From positions 124,001 to 188,000 of the forward strand of contig SWBL01000006.1 of the NCBI GenBank assembly GCA_024195585.1: a stretch of DNA of 64,000 nt, given 5' to 3'. The first letter of the stretch is position 1. Each line of letters starts with the position of its first letter. Made by a program: the position numbers and the translations under genes. Source of the DNA: Aureobasidium sp. EXF-3400 (lineage: Eukaryota; Ascomycota; Dothideomycetes; Dothideales; Saccotheciaceae). The notes under the pieces were generated by a model. The model saw nothing but the letters and a program-made list of their open reading frames with translations. It was not told the DNA's origin and ran no database searches. Of this stretch, positions 1 through 10,471 are shown one piece after another.

Positions 1-675
1 CGTGTCTAGAGGATTTGAATGAGTATCCACGTACTGAAGCATCCAGGTGGTGTTACTCGATCGTATTGCTGAGTCGATGATCCGCAACGAGGCTTGACCG
101 CCTAGTGGCGAGAGCGACCATATCGCTATAAGTAGCAGGCCCAGGACGCTTAAAGATCCTGTTTGGACCTGTGTAAGCACCGTCTGTACGATGGTCATAC
201 TGCCGAGCAGTCGATCGAGTGTCCCAATCCTACCACCTCTCTCAAGCTTCCAGAATGTGATCGATTTGAGAGCTCTACCGATAACAGCAGCGAAAAGAAT
301 AGGGTAGATAGTGGGGCCCTGTGGTAAATCTTTGTTAGCCATGGTCCTTGAAGCCCCGGTTTATAGACATGGGTTGATTTTGGTTACGTGTATACTTACC
401 AGATTTGACAGTCTCGTCAAGAGTTTGGCTCGTGGACTCTCCATAGGCATGTTCTCATGCATCTTGACTGCAAGAGCGTACACAAAGAATGTGCAAGAGA
501 GGGCTATAGCAAGCACGTCCATAAGAGCTCCAATAATTTTGCCTGCTTGCCACTGTGAAAGAGCTCGAGGCTCGACTCCGATCTTGTGTTCCGTTCCATT
601 GGTACTGCGCAGGGAGGTATGCTCAGATTCAATTATCTGAGTCTGAACAGCTTCGAATCTCGCTTGAGAAGCCAT
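1..675 (-). CDS. Uncharacterised fungal multi-pass membrane protein, 5' part only (runs off the left edge)
   Basis: Two exons are visible, 675..400 and 318..1, separated by an 81-bp intron (GTAAGT donor, CAG acceptor, phase 0). The frame stays open to the window edge, giving 198 residues. A polar head of about 45 residues is followed by a hydrophobic helix (GALMDVLAIALSCTFFVYAL), a second hydrophobic stretch right after the splice junction (TIYPILFAAVIGRAL), a K-S-I-T-F-W-K-L-E-R-G segment and a third helix ending in SPLGGQASLR. From memory this order is typical of a large family of fungal membrane proteins of roughly 600-900 residues with no assigned function. The remaining two-thirds or more lies outside the window. 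Splicing is well supported because the family-like sequence continues in frame across the junction. Function is unknown. Confidence 0.75.
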
Positions 676-2015
676 TTAAAATGTGTAACCTTTTGCAGTA
701 GGATGGTCCAGTCGTGACACGAAGAAGGGGTTGTATGTAACAAAGATGATCAGTAGCCTGGCTGGGATCATGTGGAAAGATGCAACCTTATTGCCAGTGG
801 CAAGATCGTCGATTACGTACTTCGGACGAAAGGTGTTGCACACATGATGTAGACGCTTCTTCGTGACAGCGCATCCGTGTATCTGCAGCAAGTACTTTTG
901 TAGGTCGCGCTCTGGATCCAACCACTCTTTACTCACGAATCTCTTGCTTGTGGGAAGGCGCTGCTGTGTGTCCACCTACTATCCTGACCCGTGCAAGAAA
1001 GAGCTTAGAGTTTGTCCAAGATCAGTCTGACGCACTGCAGGAGCTGTCAGGCAGGAGTTGAAGGCTTGCTCGAGGAAGATCTACAGGTGGGTGTATCAAG
1101 CTCAGCTTGTATACCTTGCGGGTGATGTACCGCTCAACTGTCGCTAGGTACGGGGTATCAGGTGAGCCAGCCATGATCTGGATCCAGCCTGACGCCTCAG
1201 AAGCCACGCGGGGATTCTTACAGGAGCAGCGGCAAGTAAAGCCATTGACAGACTGCGTATTATTTTGAGGTGCATGGCTGAGGCCGATGAGATTCATTTT
1301 CTCAAGGCTTGTGAGGCAGAGAAGAGCTTGACTTTGTGGGGGTAGTATCTAGTTAGCAGCATGTTAGCTATCATTGTCAATATAGAGCAAGATACTATGT
1401 TCAGATCCGTTAAGCATTTCTCTTCTTCAAACTCTTGCTGTGTAGCAGTAAACAAGTATGAAGCACGTAAGACAGAGAACGTTCATCTGGCTTGAGACAG
1501 TAGTTGCGTCACATTCGACATGGCAAGAACTGGTCGTCGCGACTTCCATTTGGAGTGCCTTTGGAAAATGTTTATGCTCCGTTAGATTTCTGTAGAAGCC
1601 GAATCAAGAAGTTCATGTAGACCAGCCAGGATTGCGTAGTCCTTGCCAAAATCAGCCTCGCAACCTGAAAATAGCGGGCATATGGGCGGTCGGCAGCTCC
1701 TTGGATGATACAAGTAGGTATGTATTCGACATGTATCGTGCTAGTACCTACTTTAGATACTGACACGTCAAATGGTGCTCTCGATAAGGATGCAGCCTAC
1801 ATACTGTACTCCGCACGCTGTGGGAGGTTGCGTCAACGGATCGGGAATACATCGGGATAGGCTGTACATATGCATATGCATGTGTGTGCATGTCGGTCTC
1901 GATGTATATCAGGAACGTGGACCACAAAAGTATACTGTTAGGACTCGAGCTCCAGTGATTTGCCAATTTATGTTGGCCAGTAGCCCTATGCAGAATCTAT
2001 TCTTGTCATGAGCAT
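676..2015. other. Intergenic stretch upstream of the membrane protein and downstream of kynureninase
   Basis: Two short minus-strand open frames (676..975, 99 codons; 1022..1297, 91 codons) lie directly upstream of the membrane protein gene. Neither resembles a family I know, and I could not join them to each other or to the downstream gene with convincing splice sites. They could be decayed sequence or chance frames. The rest is moderately AT-rich with no clear gene. A short CATATGCATATGCATGTGTG run near 1866 is simple alternating purine/pyrimidine sequence. Confidence 0.5.
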
Positions 2016-3488
2016 TTACTTGACCTCACTCCAACCCTTGTCGTCCTTGCCACCGTCCACCATGACTGATCCTTCCGTCTGCTGCTTGCTCTTCTTTTCC
2101 GATGCCTCTTTACAAGCCTCCTTGAAAACTTGCACGAACTTCAACACATCGCTCCAAGAATTGTAAAGCGGAGCAGGAGCAACACGAATAACATCCGGTC
2201 TTCTCTCATCCACAACCACACCCTTCTTCTCCAACACATGCATGACATTGTCCAAGATACCAGGAGAAAGACGAACAGACAACTGTGCACCTCTTTGCTC
2301 AGGGTCTGAAGGTGTGATGATGGAGAAGTAATCTTTGATATCCGTGCTTGCAAGAAGAAGTTTTTCCAGATATCCGGTGAGAGCGACTGATTTCTTTCTT
2401 AGAGCTGCGAGAGAGGTTTTGTTGAAGATATCGAGGGAGGCACGTAGAGCTGTCATGTCTGCTACTGAAGGGTTGGAGAGTTGCCAGCCTCCTGCTCCTG
2501 CGATGGGGGTGAAGAGGTTGTCCATGGCGAAGCGGCTGCTCTTGTCGCTGCCCCACCATCCACTGAGTCTAGGTGTGTAGTCTGGTCTCGAGGAGGAGGA
2601 TTCGGTAGAGACTTTAGAGTGGCGTTCGTGCACGAAAAGGCCGCCTATGCTTCCAGGACCGCAGTTGAGGTATTTGTAACTACACCAAGCTGCGAAATCG
2701 ACGTTCCAGTCGTGTAGCTGTAGAGGCATGTTTCCTGCCGCGTGAGCAAGATCCCAACCAACGACTATGCCCTTGTTCTGTGCGTGGGCGGTGATGGTGG
2801 GGATGTCGAAGAATTGACCAGTGTAAAACTGGATACCAGGCAGTAGCAGAAGTGCTGTTTGATCTGCGTGTTCATCGATGGTGGCTAGGATCTGTTGAGT
2901 GCTCAAGACAGGGTTGTCTGAGTCTTCAGGCTCAAGTAGAATCATTGAGGTTGCCGGGTCCTTGTTGTGATGAAGAATTTGCGATTCGACAGCGTAATGG
3001 TCGCTAGGGAACGCCTTGCCCTCAATAATAATCTTCCACCTCTGCTCAGTCGGACGGTAAAAACTTGCCATAGCAAAATGTAAATTCGCAGTTAGCGTCT
3101 GCATAACAGCGACTTCGTTCTTCTTGGCTCCCACAATATCACAAACATCCCCAATAACATCATCATCAACATGTAACCAAGGCGGCAATTTCGAATCCTC
3201 GATTTCAGTAAAATGGCCATAAACACCTTTGGTCGCCCAGGTTTGGAGGTAGTTTTGTTGGTATTGGGATGTCAAGCGTGGTTGTAGTCCCAGGGAGTTG
3301 CCGCAGAGGTAGGTGCATTGTTGTGGTTGGTCTTGAGAGGATGGTGTGAGGGTTTTGGAGTGCAGGTCTGAAATTGTTGGGATGATAAATTGGGAGCGGA
3401 AGGATAATAGCGGATCTTGTTCATCTTGGGATTCAGCGTATGACTCGCTGAAGAGGTCTACAGCTTCCTCATTGACTTGGTTCGCCAT
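2016..3488 (-). CDS. BNA5: Kynureninase (L-kynurenine hydrolase)
   Basis: A single uninterrupted exon encodes 490 residues, the usual length for the family. Kynureninase is a PLP enzyme that cleaves kynurenine or 3-hydroxykynurenine to anthranilate or 3-hydroxyanthranilate plus alanine, in tryptophan breakdown and de novo NAD synthesis. Diagnostic segments are [12 protein letters not shown] near the N-terminus, WDLAHAAGN (the PLP-pyridine Asp region), the lysine motif [15 protein letters not shown], and the substrate-site loop GWWG. The last 30 or so residues are a charged, low-complexity tail beyond the conserved core. The start is the first ATG of the frame, and the next conserved block follows about 30 residues later. 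It is transcribed away from the dehydrogenase at 4131. No neighbouring gene belongs to the same pathway. Confidence 0.96.
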   Translation of the reverse strand: MANQVNEEAVDLFSESYAESQDEQDPLLSFRSQFIIPTISDLHSKTLTPSSQDQPQQCTYLCGNSLGLQPRLTSQYQQNYLQTWATKGVYGHFTEIEDSKLPPWLHVDDDVIGDVCDIVGAKKNEVAVMQTLTANLHFAMASFYRPTEQRWKIIIEGKAFPSDHYAVESQILHHNKDPATSMILLEPEDSDNPVLSTQQILATIDEHADQTALLLLPGIQFYTGQFFDIPTITAHAQNKGIVVGWDLAHAAGNMPLQLHDWNVDFAAWCSYKYLNCGPGSIGGLFVHERHSKVSTESSSSRPDYTPRLSGWWGSDKSSRFAMDNLFTPIAGAGGWQLSNPSVADMTALRASLDIFNKTSLAALRKKSVALTGYLEKLLLASTDIKDYFSIITPSDPEQRGAQLSVRLSPGILDNVMHVLEKKGVVVDERRPDVIRVAPAPLYNSWSDVLKFVQVFKEACKEASEKKSKQQTEGSVMVDGGKDDKGWSEVK

Positions 3489-4130
3489 GCTTGGAAACCG
3501 TGGGCGTTTATTGGGAAGTTGAAATCAGACGTGGTTTCCTCGGAAGTTATGGTTCTAGAAGGTGAAGCGAAGTTCGAGATGATGGCGTGCCGCCGAAATA
3601 TCCGTGCTTAGAAATCGGAAGGTGGAAACGATCTCTCTGTTCCTGCTTCGGGTGACGCACGACTGTTGCTCGATATCACAAAATGACTTTTGTGTATTCT
3701 TTCATCGAGATCAATGAACAATGGTAAAGTTTGTTCTTTGGTCATTCAGGATGGGTTGTCCATTGTAAACTTAGATCAAATAATGACCAACGTCATGACA
3801 GCTCTCCCCACATTTTTCTGCCGACAGTCGGTTGTTTTTCAACTTCGAGGGACGCCCTTGATCCTGGAAGCAGTCGACCTTGTTGACAGAACATATGGCT
3901 ATCGTACTGACCGGGAGCAGTGAGCCAGAGTCACAGTTGGATGAGCTTCGATGATACCGACATCTTGGAGTACGTACTGCAGGAACACAACCATGTCCCT
4001 GATCAAAGATCCGCCGAATTAGCCTCGGCATCTCCAACAAGGTAGGTCTCCTCACCTGGACATCGGTATATCACATATCCCTCCTCCTCTTGCCCACCCA
4101 CCCAGCCCAATACATAACTTCACAGCAACA
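3489..4130. other. Divergent promoter region between BNA5 and the dehydrogenase
   Basis: This 642-bp gap separates two genes transcribed outwards. Short frames exist on both strands but none has codon structure or family similarity that I can support. The last 60 bases before the dehydrogenase start are C/T-rich (CCTCCTCCTCTTGCCCACCC), typical of fungal core promoters lacking a strong TATA box. Confidence 0.5.
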
Positions 4131-5073
4131 ATGGCACCCAACGACCGCATCTCCCAAATCGCCTCCCATCTCAACTACCCCCGCGGTCTCCTCGCCGGCC
4201 AAGTCGCCATCGTAACCGGCGCAGGTCAGGGCATTGGAGCAGAAACCGCACGCCTATTCGCCAACGAAGGAGCCAAAGTAATCATCTCAGACATTGATGC
4301 CGAGAAAGCTTCTACAGTCGCCAACTCCATCAACAGCAATGGAGGCAAGGCACTAGCCGTTGTGGGCGATATGCTAAACGACGCTTACCTCAAAACTCTC
4401 GTTGAAAAAGCTGCCGAGTTTGGAGAGGGAAAGATTCATATCATTGTTAACAACGCTGGCTTTACTTGGGATGGAGTGATTCACAAGGTGCGTTTCCTCC
4501 TGCCTCTTGCCCCTCCACCCGCTTCTCTGCTGACGAGGATGCCTCAAAAAGACAACAGACAAACAATGGGACACCATAATGTCCCTCCACGTCTCTGCCC
4601 CTTTCAAACTCATCCGCAACGCCGCCCCCTACTTCCGTGTCAAAGACAAAGCCCCCAGAAACATCATCAACATCTCCTCAACATCTGGCCTACACGGCAA
4701 CGCCGGACAAGCAAACTACGCAGCCGCAAAAGCGGCCGTCACCGGCCTAACAAAGACAATTGCAAAAGAGTGGGGTCCAGCCTATGGCGTTCGTTGCAAT
4801 ACCATCGCATACGGATACATTGCTACTCGCCTTACAGCAGCGAAGGAAGAAGGTGCCTTTGTGACTACACCTGATGGTGAGAAAATTGCTTTGGGTATTC
4901 CGGAGGCTCAAAAGAAGGGCAGAGAGGAAGGTGCTGGTGCGTTCAAGGATATTCCGCTGGGTAGACCTGGTACTGCCACCGAGGCTGCTGGTGTCATTTT
5001 GGGTGTTGTCAGTCCCTATTTCTCGTATGTGACTGGACAGACTATCAGTGTCACCGGTGGACGCAACATATAA
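4131..5073 (+). CDS. Short-chain dehydrogenase/reductase, 3-oxoacyl-ACP-reductase (FabG) type
   Basis: Exons 4131..4487 and 4552..5073 (64-bp intron, GTGCGT donor, phase 0) give 292 residues. This is a classical SDR. The NAD(P)-binding motif TGAGQGIG is at residues 29-36 and NNAG near 108. The catalytic Ser is near 162 and the YxxxK pair is Y175/K179 (NYAAAK). The C-terminal segment YVTGQTISVTGG is the family ending. The splice restores the conserved run IHKTTDKQWDTIMSLH. The Asp at the end of beta-2 (ISDID) favours NAD over NADP. Family members reduce 3-ketoacyl thioesters or oxidise diverse alcohols, so the substrate is not predictable. An insertion after position 200 (roughly EGAFVTTPDGEKIALG) is typical of the fungal FabG-like branch. 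It shares a promoter region with BNA5, but no pathway link is evident. Confidence 0.92.
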
Positions 5074-5361
5074 GCACAGCCCGCTCTCAATGTCAACAGC
5101 TTCTGCACCCAAGCCACGAATGTAAATTGTTGTTCGATCCACAAAAATCTATACTCAAAAGCAAGCTCAGCGTCAACTAAGCACCATTGATACTTGAGCC
5201 AACAGAGTTCCCTAAAGCCAGCCACGCGCTTGGCGTGCATGATGGTATCGGTGCACATCAAGGCACATGATCAGAGCGGCAGAGTATATCCTCTGCTTGC
5301 CGATCTTAGACCTCGTCGTACATTTTCATTTCTCGTCTCTGAAACCTTTTATGAATTCCTG

Positions 5362-7298
5362 ATGATCCGCCGGCGACTAATCGTATGCTGCGACGGCACC
5401 CAAAACGACGGCATCAACACTCTCAAACCACTAACCAATGTCGCCAGAATAGCACGTTGCGTCCACGACGAGGACGAGCGAGTCACAGCCGACAGAAACG
5501 ATATCAGAGTCCCTATACAGCAAATCGTATACTACAAAGCTGGAGTTGGCACCGGCACGAGCAAGCTCACAAATCTAGCCGATTCTGTTACCGGGACGGG
5601 TATGTCTGCCACAGGTCGTTCTTGATCTTCTGCGAAGAGTCATGCCATTGATAGCGATAAACAGGCATTGAGAATAACATACGCGAGGCGTACAACTTTC
5701 TTTGCCTCAACTATAGAAACGAGAAGGATGAGATCATTCTCACCGGCTTCTCGAGAGGAGCTTTTACTGTACGGGCACTGGCTTTCTTGATCAATGAAGT
5801 TGGATTGCTCAAGAAAGAAGGCTTGCGCTTTCTGCATGATGTATTCGAAGCGTGGTCAAGTCAGTCTCGCAAGAACGATTCACTTGAGTCGATTATGGAG
5901 AAAGTCAGATGGCTGAAGCTGCAGCACTATCCGGTCAAGATACAGGCTTGTGCAGTATGGGATACCGTAGCTGCATTGGGATATGGTCGATTGAGATTCG
6001 TCGACGAAACCATACCGGCCTGTGTTGAACAAGCCATACACGCTCTCGCACTGAACGAGGAAAGAAGCCAGTTCGAACCTCTGCTGTTTCATCGAGGCGA
6101 GGGCCAAGTTCTCAAGCAGTGTTGGTTCTTGGGATCTCATTCGGACGTAGGAGGAGGCAACAAAAAGCTAGGACTCGCCAATATCAGTCTAGCATGGATG
6201 ATGGCTCAACTCAAGGACCTGGTTTACTTCGACCCATCGATTGTGAAGAGCATGACATCCCAGCAGCATCAAGGGCGGCCCAGTGAAGCTCTCAAGGCCG
6301 AAATCCTGGACGTATCTGCCGATGGCCAGCCGGAGGCATACAAGCTCGAGGTCGCGATACCTATCCAAGAATTCCAAGCCAAAAGCGATGTTCAAATAGG
6401 TACTTTTGCGACAGTGCAAAGAATCGCTGGCTGGAGATATCGCGAGCCGTTCAGCTCCACGCGCCAGACAGAAGAGACGCTCCACTGGACTGTACCTATA
6501 CTGCTCGAGAAGGAATGCGTGAGTACATGCGTACCTTTGCAGAGATTCGGTTTCGTCATGCAGAACATCCAAACGCCAGAAGGCGTCACAAACCCGGACA
6601 AACCTATGATTGCACCCTCTACCCTATTCGAGAGGAATGTGCTTACCAACTGGATCATCAACGAGAGTCTGCAAGCAATTTATAAGGCTTCGAGCCCTAG
6701 TGAAGAACTAGAGAAGACCAAGATCGACGCTCTTGACATGATACCCATCTATGCCGTGCTCTGGCAGCCTGAAGTCTGGAGTGTGGAAGACTCTGCTAAT
6801 CTCGGAAGGCTAATCCACATTGGCCTCAAGCACGGGGGCCAAATGAGATTCCGGACTCCAACGCACAACATGACAGCCGATAGGTGGGAGCAAACGGTAG
6901 AGAAACACAGAAGTTGGGGCGTGAATATGAAACTCGGATCAGGTTTGATTGTGCCTTCACTGCCCTGGACGGAACTAGGGAGATCATCATCAGGTTTCGA
7001 TATCCTGTCATCGTCACCTTGGGCGGAAACAACGATGTTCGATGTTGAAGATAAAGGAGGTTTGAGTATCCACTTTGGCCCCAGCGGCTTCAACTTCAAG
7101 TGTCCAAGTACATGCAAGGTTCTCACCGGCAGAATCACGGTTCCGATCGCTGATACCGTTATGTCACTGGACGAGTCGCATCCAGGCAACAACACACACG
7201 CAGAGAGTCCCTTACAGGCTTCTGATTCTTTGGCTGCCGAAATGGTGGCCACATCGGACCGAATATACTCTACCACGAGACGAGAAGACGATGTATGA
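5362..7298 (+). CDS. DUF2235 / Tle1-like alpha/beta-hydrolase (putative phospholipase)
   Basis: Exons 5362..5599 and 5665..7298 (65-bp intron, GTATGT donor, phase 1) encode 623 residues. It starts RRRLIVCCDGTQND, the hallmark opening of DUF2235 proteins. The nucleophile elbow G-F-S-R-G is at 107-111 (Ser109). A downstream D-T-V-A block and SHSDVGGG supply the likely Asp and His of the triad. The family includes bacterial type VI effector phospholipases (Tle1) and many fungal proteins of unknown role. The C-terminal 250 residues lack a recognisable domain. An in-frame ATG lies at 5194, but the conserved domain begins at 5362, so the shorter start is preferred. No signal peptide is seen. It lies 288 bp downstream of the dehydrogenase on the same strand. 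Substrate and cellular role are unknown. Confidence 0.88.
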
Positions 7299-8336
7299 GT
7301 TGGACAAATTGGTGGTATCGAAATTACAATCCCAGCCAATAAGTTTTGGTAATAGAGGGTTCCAGCAGGCGTTGTGTCTCGTTGATCTTGCTTTCTTTCT
7401 TTGGCTTGGATGATATGGAGATGACAAGACTGCTTGATTCTATGAAATAGCTGAGGAGGTATTTGCCTACTCGAGTATATACATCTGTTTGCTTGCTACG
7501 AAGATTCCAGCTCTGTGGACAACTAGACAAACGAACGTGAAAATAAGGACCTGCCATAGACCTGTCAGTCAATTCCATTTTTTCCACTGACTGTCGGTAG
7601 TCTTCTTCGATGTTGTCCGTAACGTTGTTGTGATGGTTATCTAGAGTCAACAGGACTGGTTTTGTACTTGCGAGCTAATCGAAGGACGTCTTCGAAGAAC
7701 TCGCATAATAGTACCTTATTGGAGATATCGGTAAAGTTTGCCTTGGATTGAACGTATATTGTACTAATCTGTCCATTAAGGTTATTGTTTCTGAGGTGAT
7801 AGAATTTGATCATAATGTGCTTTTCCGAATCGGAATACTTAGGATTCCGAGAGAGTTTAGAGGCGAGTTCTTTATCGATGTTTAGGTATGCACCTCGAAT
7901 AGTAACATTAGAAAAACCAAAGGCTGCTGACATTGCGTCGTCGAGGTTGAATTCACATAAGCTTCTGGGCAGCTTTGTATCCTACAATGTACTCTGCTTC
8001 ACAGGTGGATTGCATCACGATGCTTTGTCCCCCTGATGGTAAAGCAGATTAGAAAGGGGCGTTATGTTCAGTTGATGTTCTGTTTTTTGGTTCAACCGTA
8101 ATTTATTCCTGTTTACGAGAATGCTTCTTCAGTGTAATGCACGAAGAACAAAGGAGGCATAAAGGAGAAAGAAGAAGAAAAACACCTCCCAATAGTTTGC
8201 CATATAGCCACGTAAGAAAAACAGATGCCCAAATACCAACTCTCTTTCTTCCACTCCCGGCATTCTCTAGGTTTGCCAGCTTGCAGGAACCTCTTGGCCC
8301 TCTGCTTTATTTACACCCTGATTCCAGCAACTCTGC
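7299..8336. other. Convergent intergenic region between the DUF2235 gene and the oxysterol-binding protein gene
   Basis: About 1 kb between two converging genes, somewhat AT-rich. It contains one candidate small gene on the minus strand (7637..7933, listed separately) and otherwise only short frames. The part near 8040-8330 probably holds the 3' untranslated end of the oxysterol-binding protein gene. Confidence 0.5.
7637..7933 (-). CDS. Possible small hypothetical protein (98 residues)
   Basis: An ATG-started frame of 98 codons stands in an otherwise gene-free, AT-rich interval. The product is mixed in composition, with alternating hydrophobic and charged residues and no signal peptide or membrane helix. 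I recognise no family. A second minus-strand frame (7324..7650) overlaps its end in another phase, and a frameshift or intron could join them, but no convincing donor and acceptor pair was found. It may be a real orphan gene, a relic, or chance. Only expression data or homologues in related fungi would decide. Confidence 0.22.
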   Translation of the reverse strand: MSAAFGFSNVTIRGAYLNIDKELASKLSRNPKYSDSEKHIMIKFYHLRNNNLNGQISTIYVQSKANFTDISNKVLLCEFFEDVLRLARKYKTSPVDSR

Positions 8337-9612
8337 TTAGATTTGGTAGTTAGGGTTGGCTGCCTTGGCTCTGGCAGGGTCAAACTCCCAGACACCGTTC
8401 GTCTTGTCAGCCTCGAGACTGCCACCAGGGACCTGGTGAATCATGGCATCGAAACGTGGGCTGTTGGGCACACGGTTGAAGAATCTACGCTGCCACTCAG
8501 AGTTGGTCTCCTTTTCTCTCTTGCGCAACTCGCGCTGGTTGTTCTCGATGAGCGACTTCTCAGACGAAGTGGTGTCCATATCACCACGGTTGATGGCCTC
8601 GGCGACCTTGTACCAGGCGCGGCGCGACTCGAGAGGGTCTTGCTGCTCGATAGGGGCAACGGTAAGAGGGGTCTTCTGCATCTTTGAGGCGTCGTAGGAC
8701 TCGACGACCTTCTTGTGGGTGTCCTTGATGACAAAGTTGCCGCTCCATTGGCCCTCGGCGTTGTAGATGACGTCCTTCTCGCGGCCGTTGGGGTACATTG
8801 TGGCGGTGAAGGAGTTCTTCTTGCCGCTAACCCATCCCTTGCCGCTGTAGTCGATCTTGCAGGTGTATCCAGTTGAAGAAACAATGTGGGTGCTCTTCTC
8901 GAGCTCAACGTAGGGCGATCCGGTGATGAGACCCTCGATGTGGAGAGCGGGGAGAGTGATCAGGTAGTCCTCGTCGTACTGGTCGATGTGGAGAACGGCG
9001 TGACCAATCTGCTTGACGTTGATGGTTCTACCGAAAGAGGCCTTCTGAGCGTTGTAACCCTGGAGACGGACACCGTGTTGCTTGTTCCAGATGCTGTATG
9101 CGGTGACTGGGGGGTGGTGGCTAGACTCGTGATTAGAAGAGACGGGGCTCGAGTGCTAGAGTTGTACACACCTGACTTGCTCACTGACGAGCTCAGTGGT
9201 ACCGGCCTGGTCAACCCACTTGCCCAAGAACAACTCGCCCAAGAAAGGGTTGAGGGGCTTCTTCTCGCTACCAAGCTTCTCGTTACGCGAGGTGTATTGT
9301 TGCTTAAGGGTGCTCAGGAACCACTTCAAGACGAGCATGCAGCGCTTCTGCTTGTCGGCCTCGGAAGCGGGAGCGACCAAGACTGAGGGCATCTCAGCCC
9401 AGTATGCCGAGAACTCGGTGAGCGAAGTTGTCGACAGAATGAAGGCGGGAGCGGTAAGAGACGAAAGGTCGCCATTGAAAGAGGCTATCGACTGTATCCG
9501 CGTGTCAGTGGATCAAGTCGAGAAAGATGCGCAATAAACGTCTCTGTAGTACCTTGAGGAAAGAACCCCATGAGCCCTTGCTGGCGGTGGGAACAGCTGA
9601 ACCTTCGGCCAT
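8337..9612 (-). CDS. Oxysterol-binding protein homologue, Osh4/Kes1 type (sterol/PI4P exchange)
   Basis: Three exons: 9612..9553, 9491..9172 and 9120..8337, with introns of 61 and 51 bp. The product is 387 residues. The first exon encodes a short head ([20 protein letters not shown]). The second covers the beginning of the ORD barrel, including [12 protein letters not shown]. The family fingerprint [12 protein letters not shown] straddles the second splice junction near residues 124-135, which confirms that splice. There is no PH domain, ankyrin repeat or FFAT-like region, so this is the short ORD-only class that exchanges sterol for PI4P between membranes. Downstream are the conserved [19 protein letters not shown] block and a C-terminal charged helix. 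The gene converges with the DUF2235 gene and lies 860 bp downstream of the NOT1 stop codon. Confidence 0.93.
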
Positions 9613-10471
9613 GATGTAATGTGGGTTGGGTGAGGGTTGTGATGTGGGTTGTTTGGAGAGATTGGATTAATGAGACACGACGACGCGGATGGTGGATGAG
9701 GGGTGATTGCGATGGCCAAATTACGGAGTTGGCGTCACGTCGATGTTTTCTACGCGCTGCAACAAGATGACACTGTATGACGGCTGTCAAGATAAGAGTA
9801 AATGCCAGCAAGTGATTTGGTAGAGAAGACAAATGATGCAGCAATGGTTCGATTGCGACTGCCCTTTGCACCACCTTTGCCTCTCTCATTTCCATCCAAC
9901 ATCTGCCCCCCTGTCGTCATGCTTGGCGTCTCAGCCACGAGCCTCACACTTATCCGAGGTGCCTATTCCCGTCAACCTACCAACTATTTGCTATCTCAAC
10001 CCAACGCGTCACCATCAACAACAAGTCACTGAGAACCAATACATTAGAGCTTTATTCTGTTATTTGAACTGAATCTGGCATTTCAATCATTGTCATTCAT
10101 CGTAGTTTGTTCCATCTAAACCACTCTTCTCATCTTCTCTGTTTTGTTTGAAAATAAAACGAGCGCCTACTCCCCCCCTTGGTCCGCCATCTAATGCTCT
10201 TTTTTGCAATTCAAATAATCCCCCCAAAGCCAAGAAATATGACTATCGCTCCGTTCGTTTGTTGATCGATTGTGCTCCCCCAATATTATACACAGAAAAG
10301 ATAGAATATAAAGAGAGAAAAAAGCTTGTGAAGAGCGAGCGCCATGAGCAATGCGTGTGTCGATGTGGATATCGTGTCGTTATGCTGACCCAAGATCATG
10401 TCAAGTCGTTCGGACCTGCTTTCCCCAAAGCAGATCCGTAGATCCATGTCTGTGCCAAACTTTGCTGTACT
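9613..10471. other. Promoter of the oxysterol-binding protein gene plus 3' region of NOT1
   Basis: An 859-bp gap between two tandem minus-strand genes. The short plus-strand frames within it have no family likeness. Poly-C and AT-rich runs around 10140-10330 (for example CCCCCCTTGG and AATAAAACGAG) fit a 3' untranslated region. No further gene is supported. Confidence 0.5.

Noticed and set aside
1022..1297. A 91-codon frame as a heterokaryon-incompatibility or other accessory gene
   Set aside because: No recognisable motif and no splice partner; kept only as a note in the intergenic entry.
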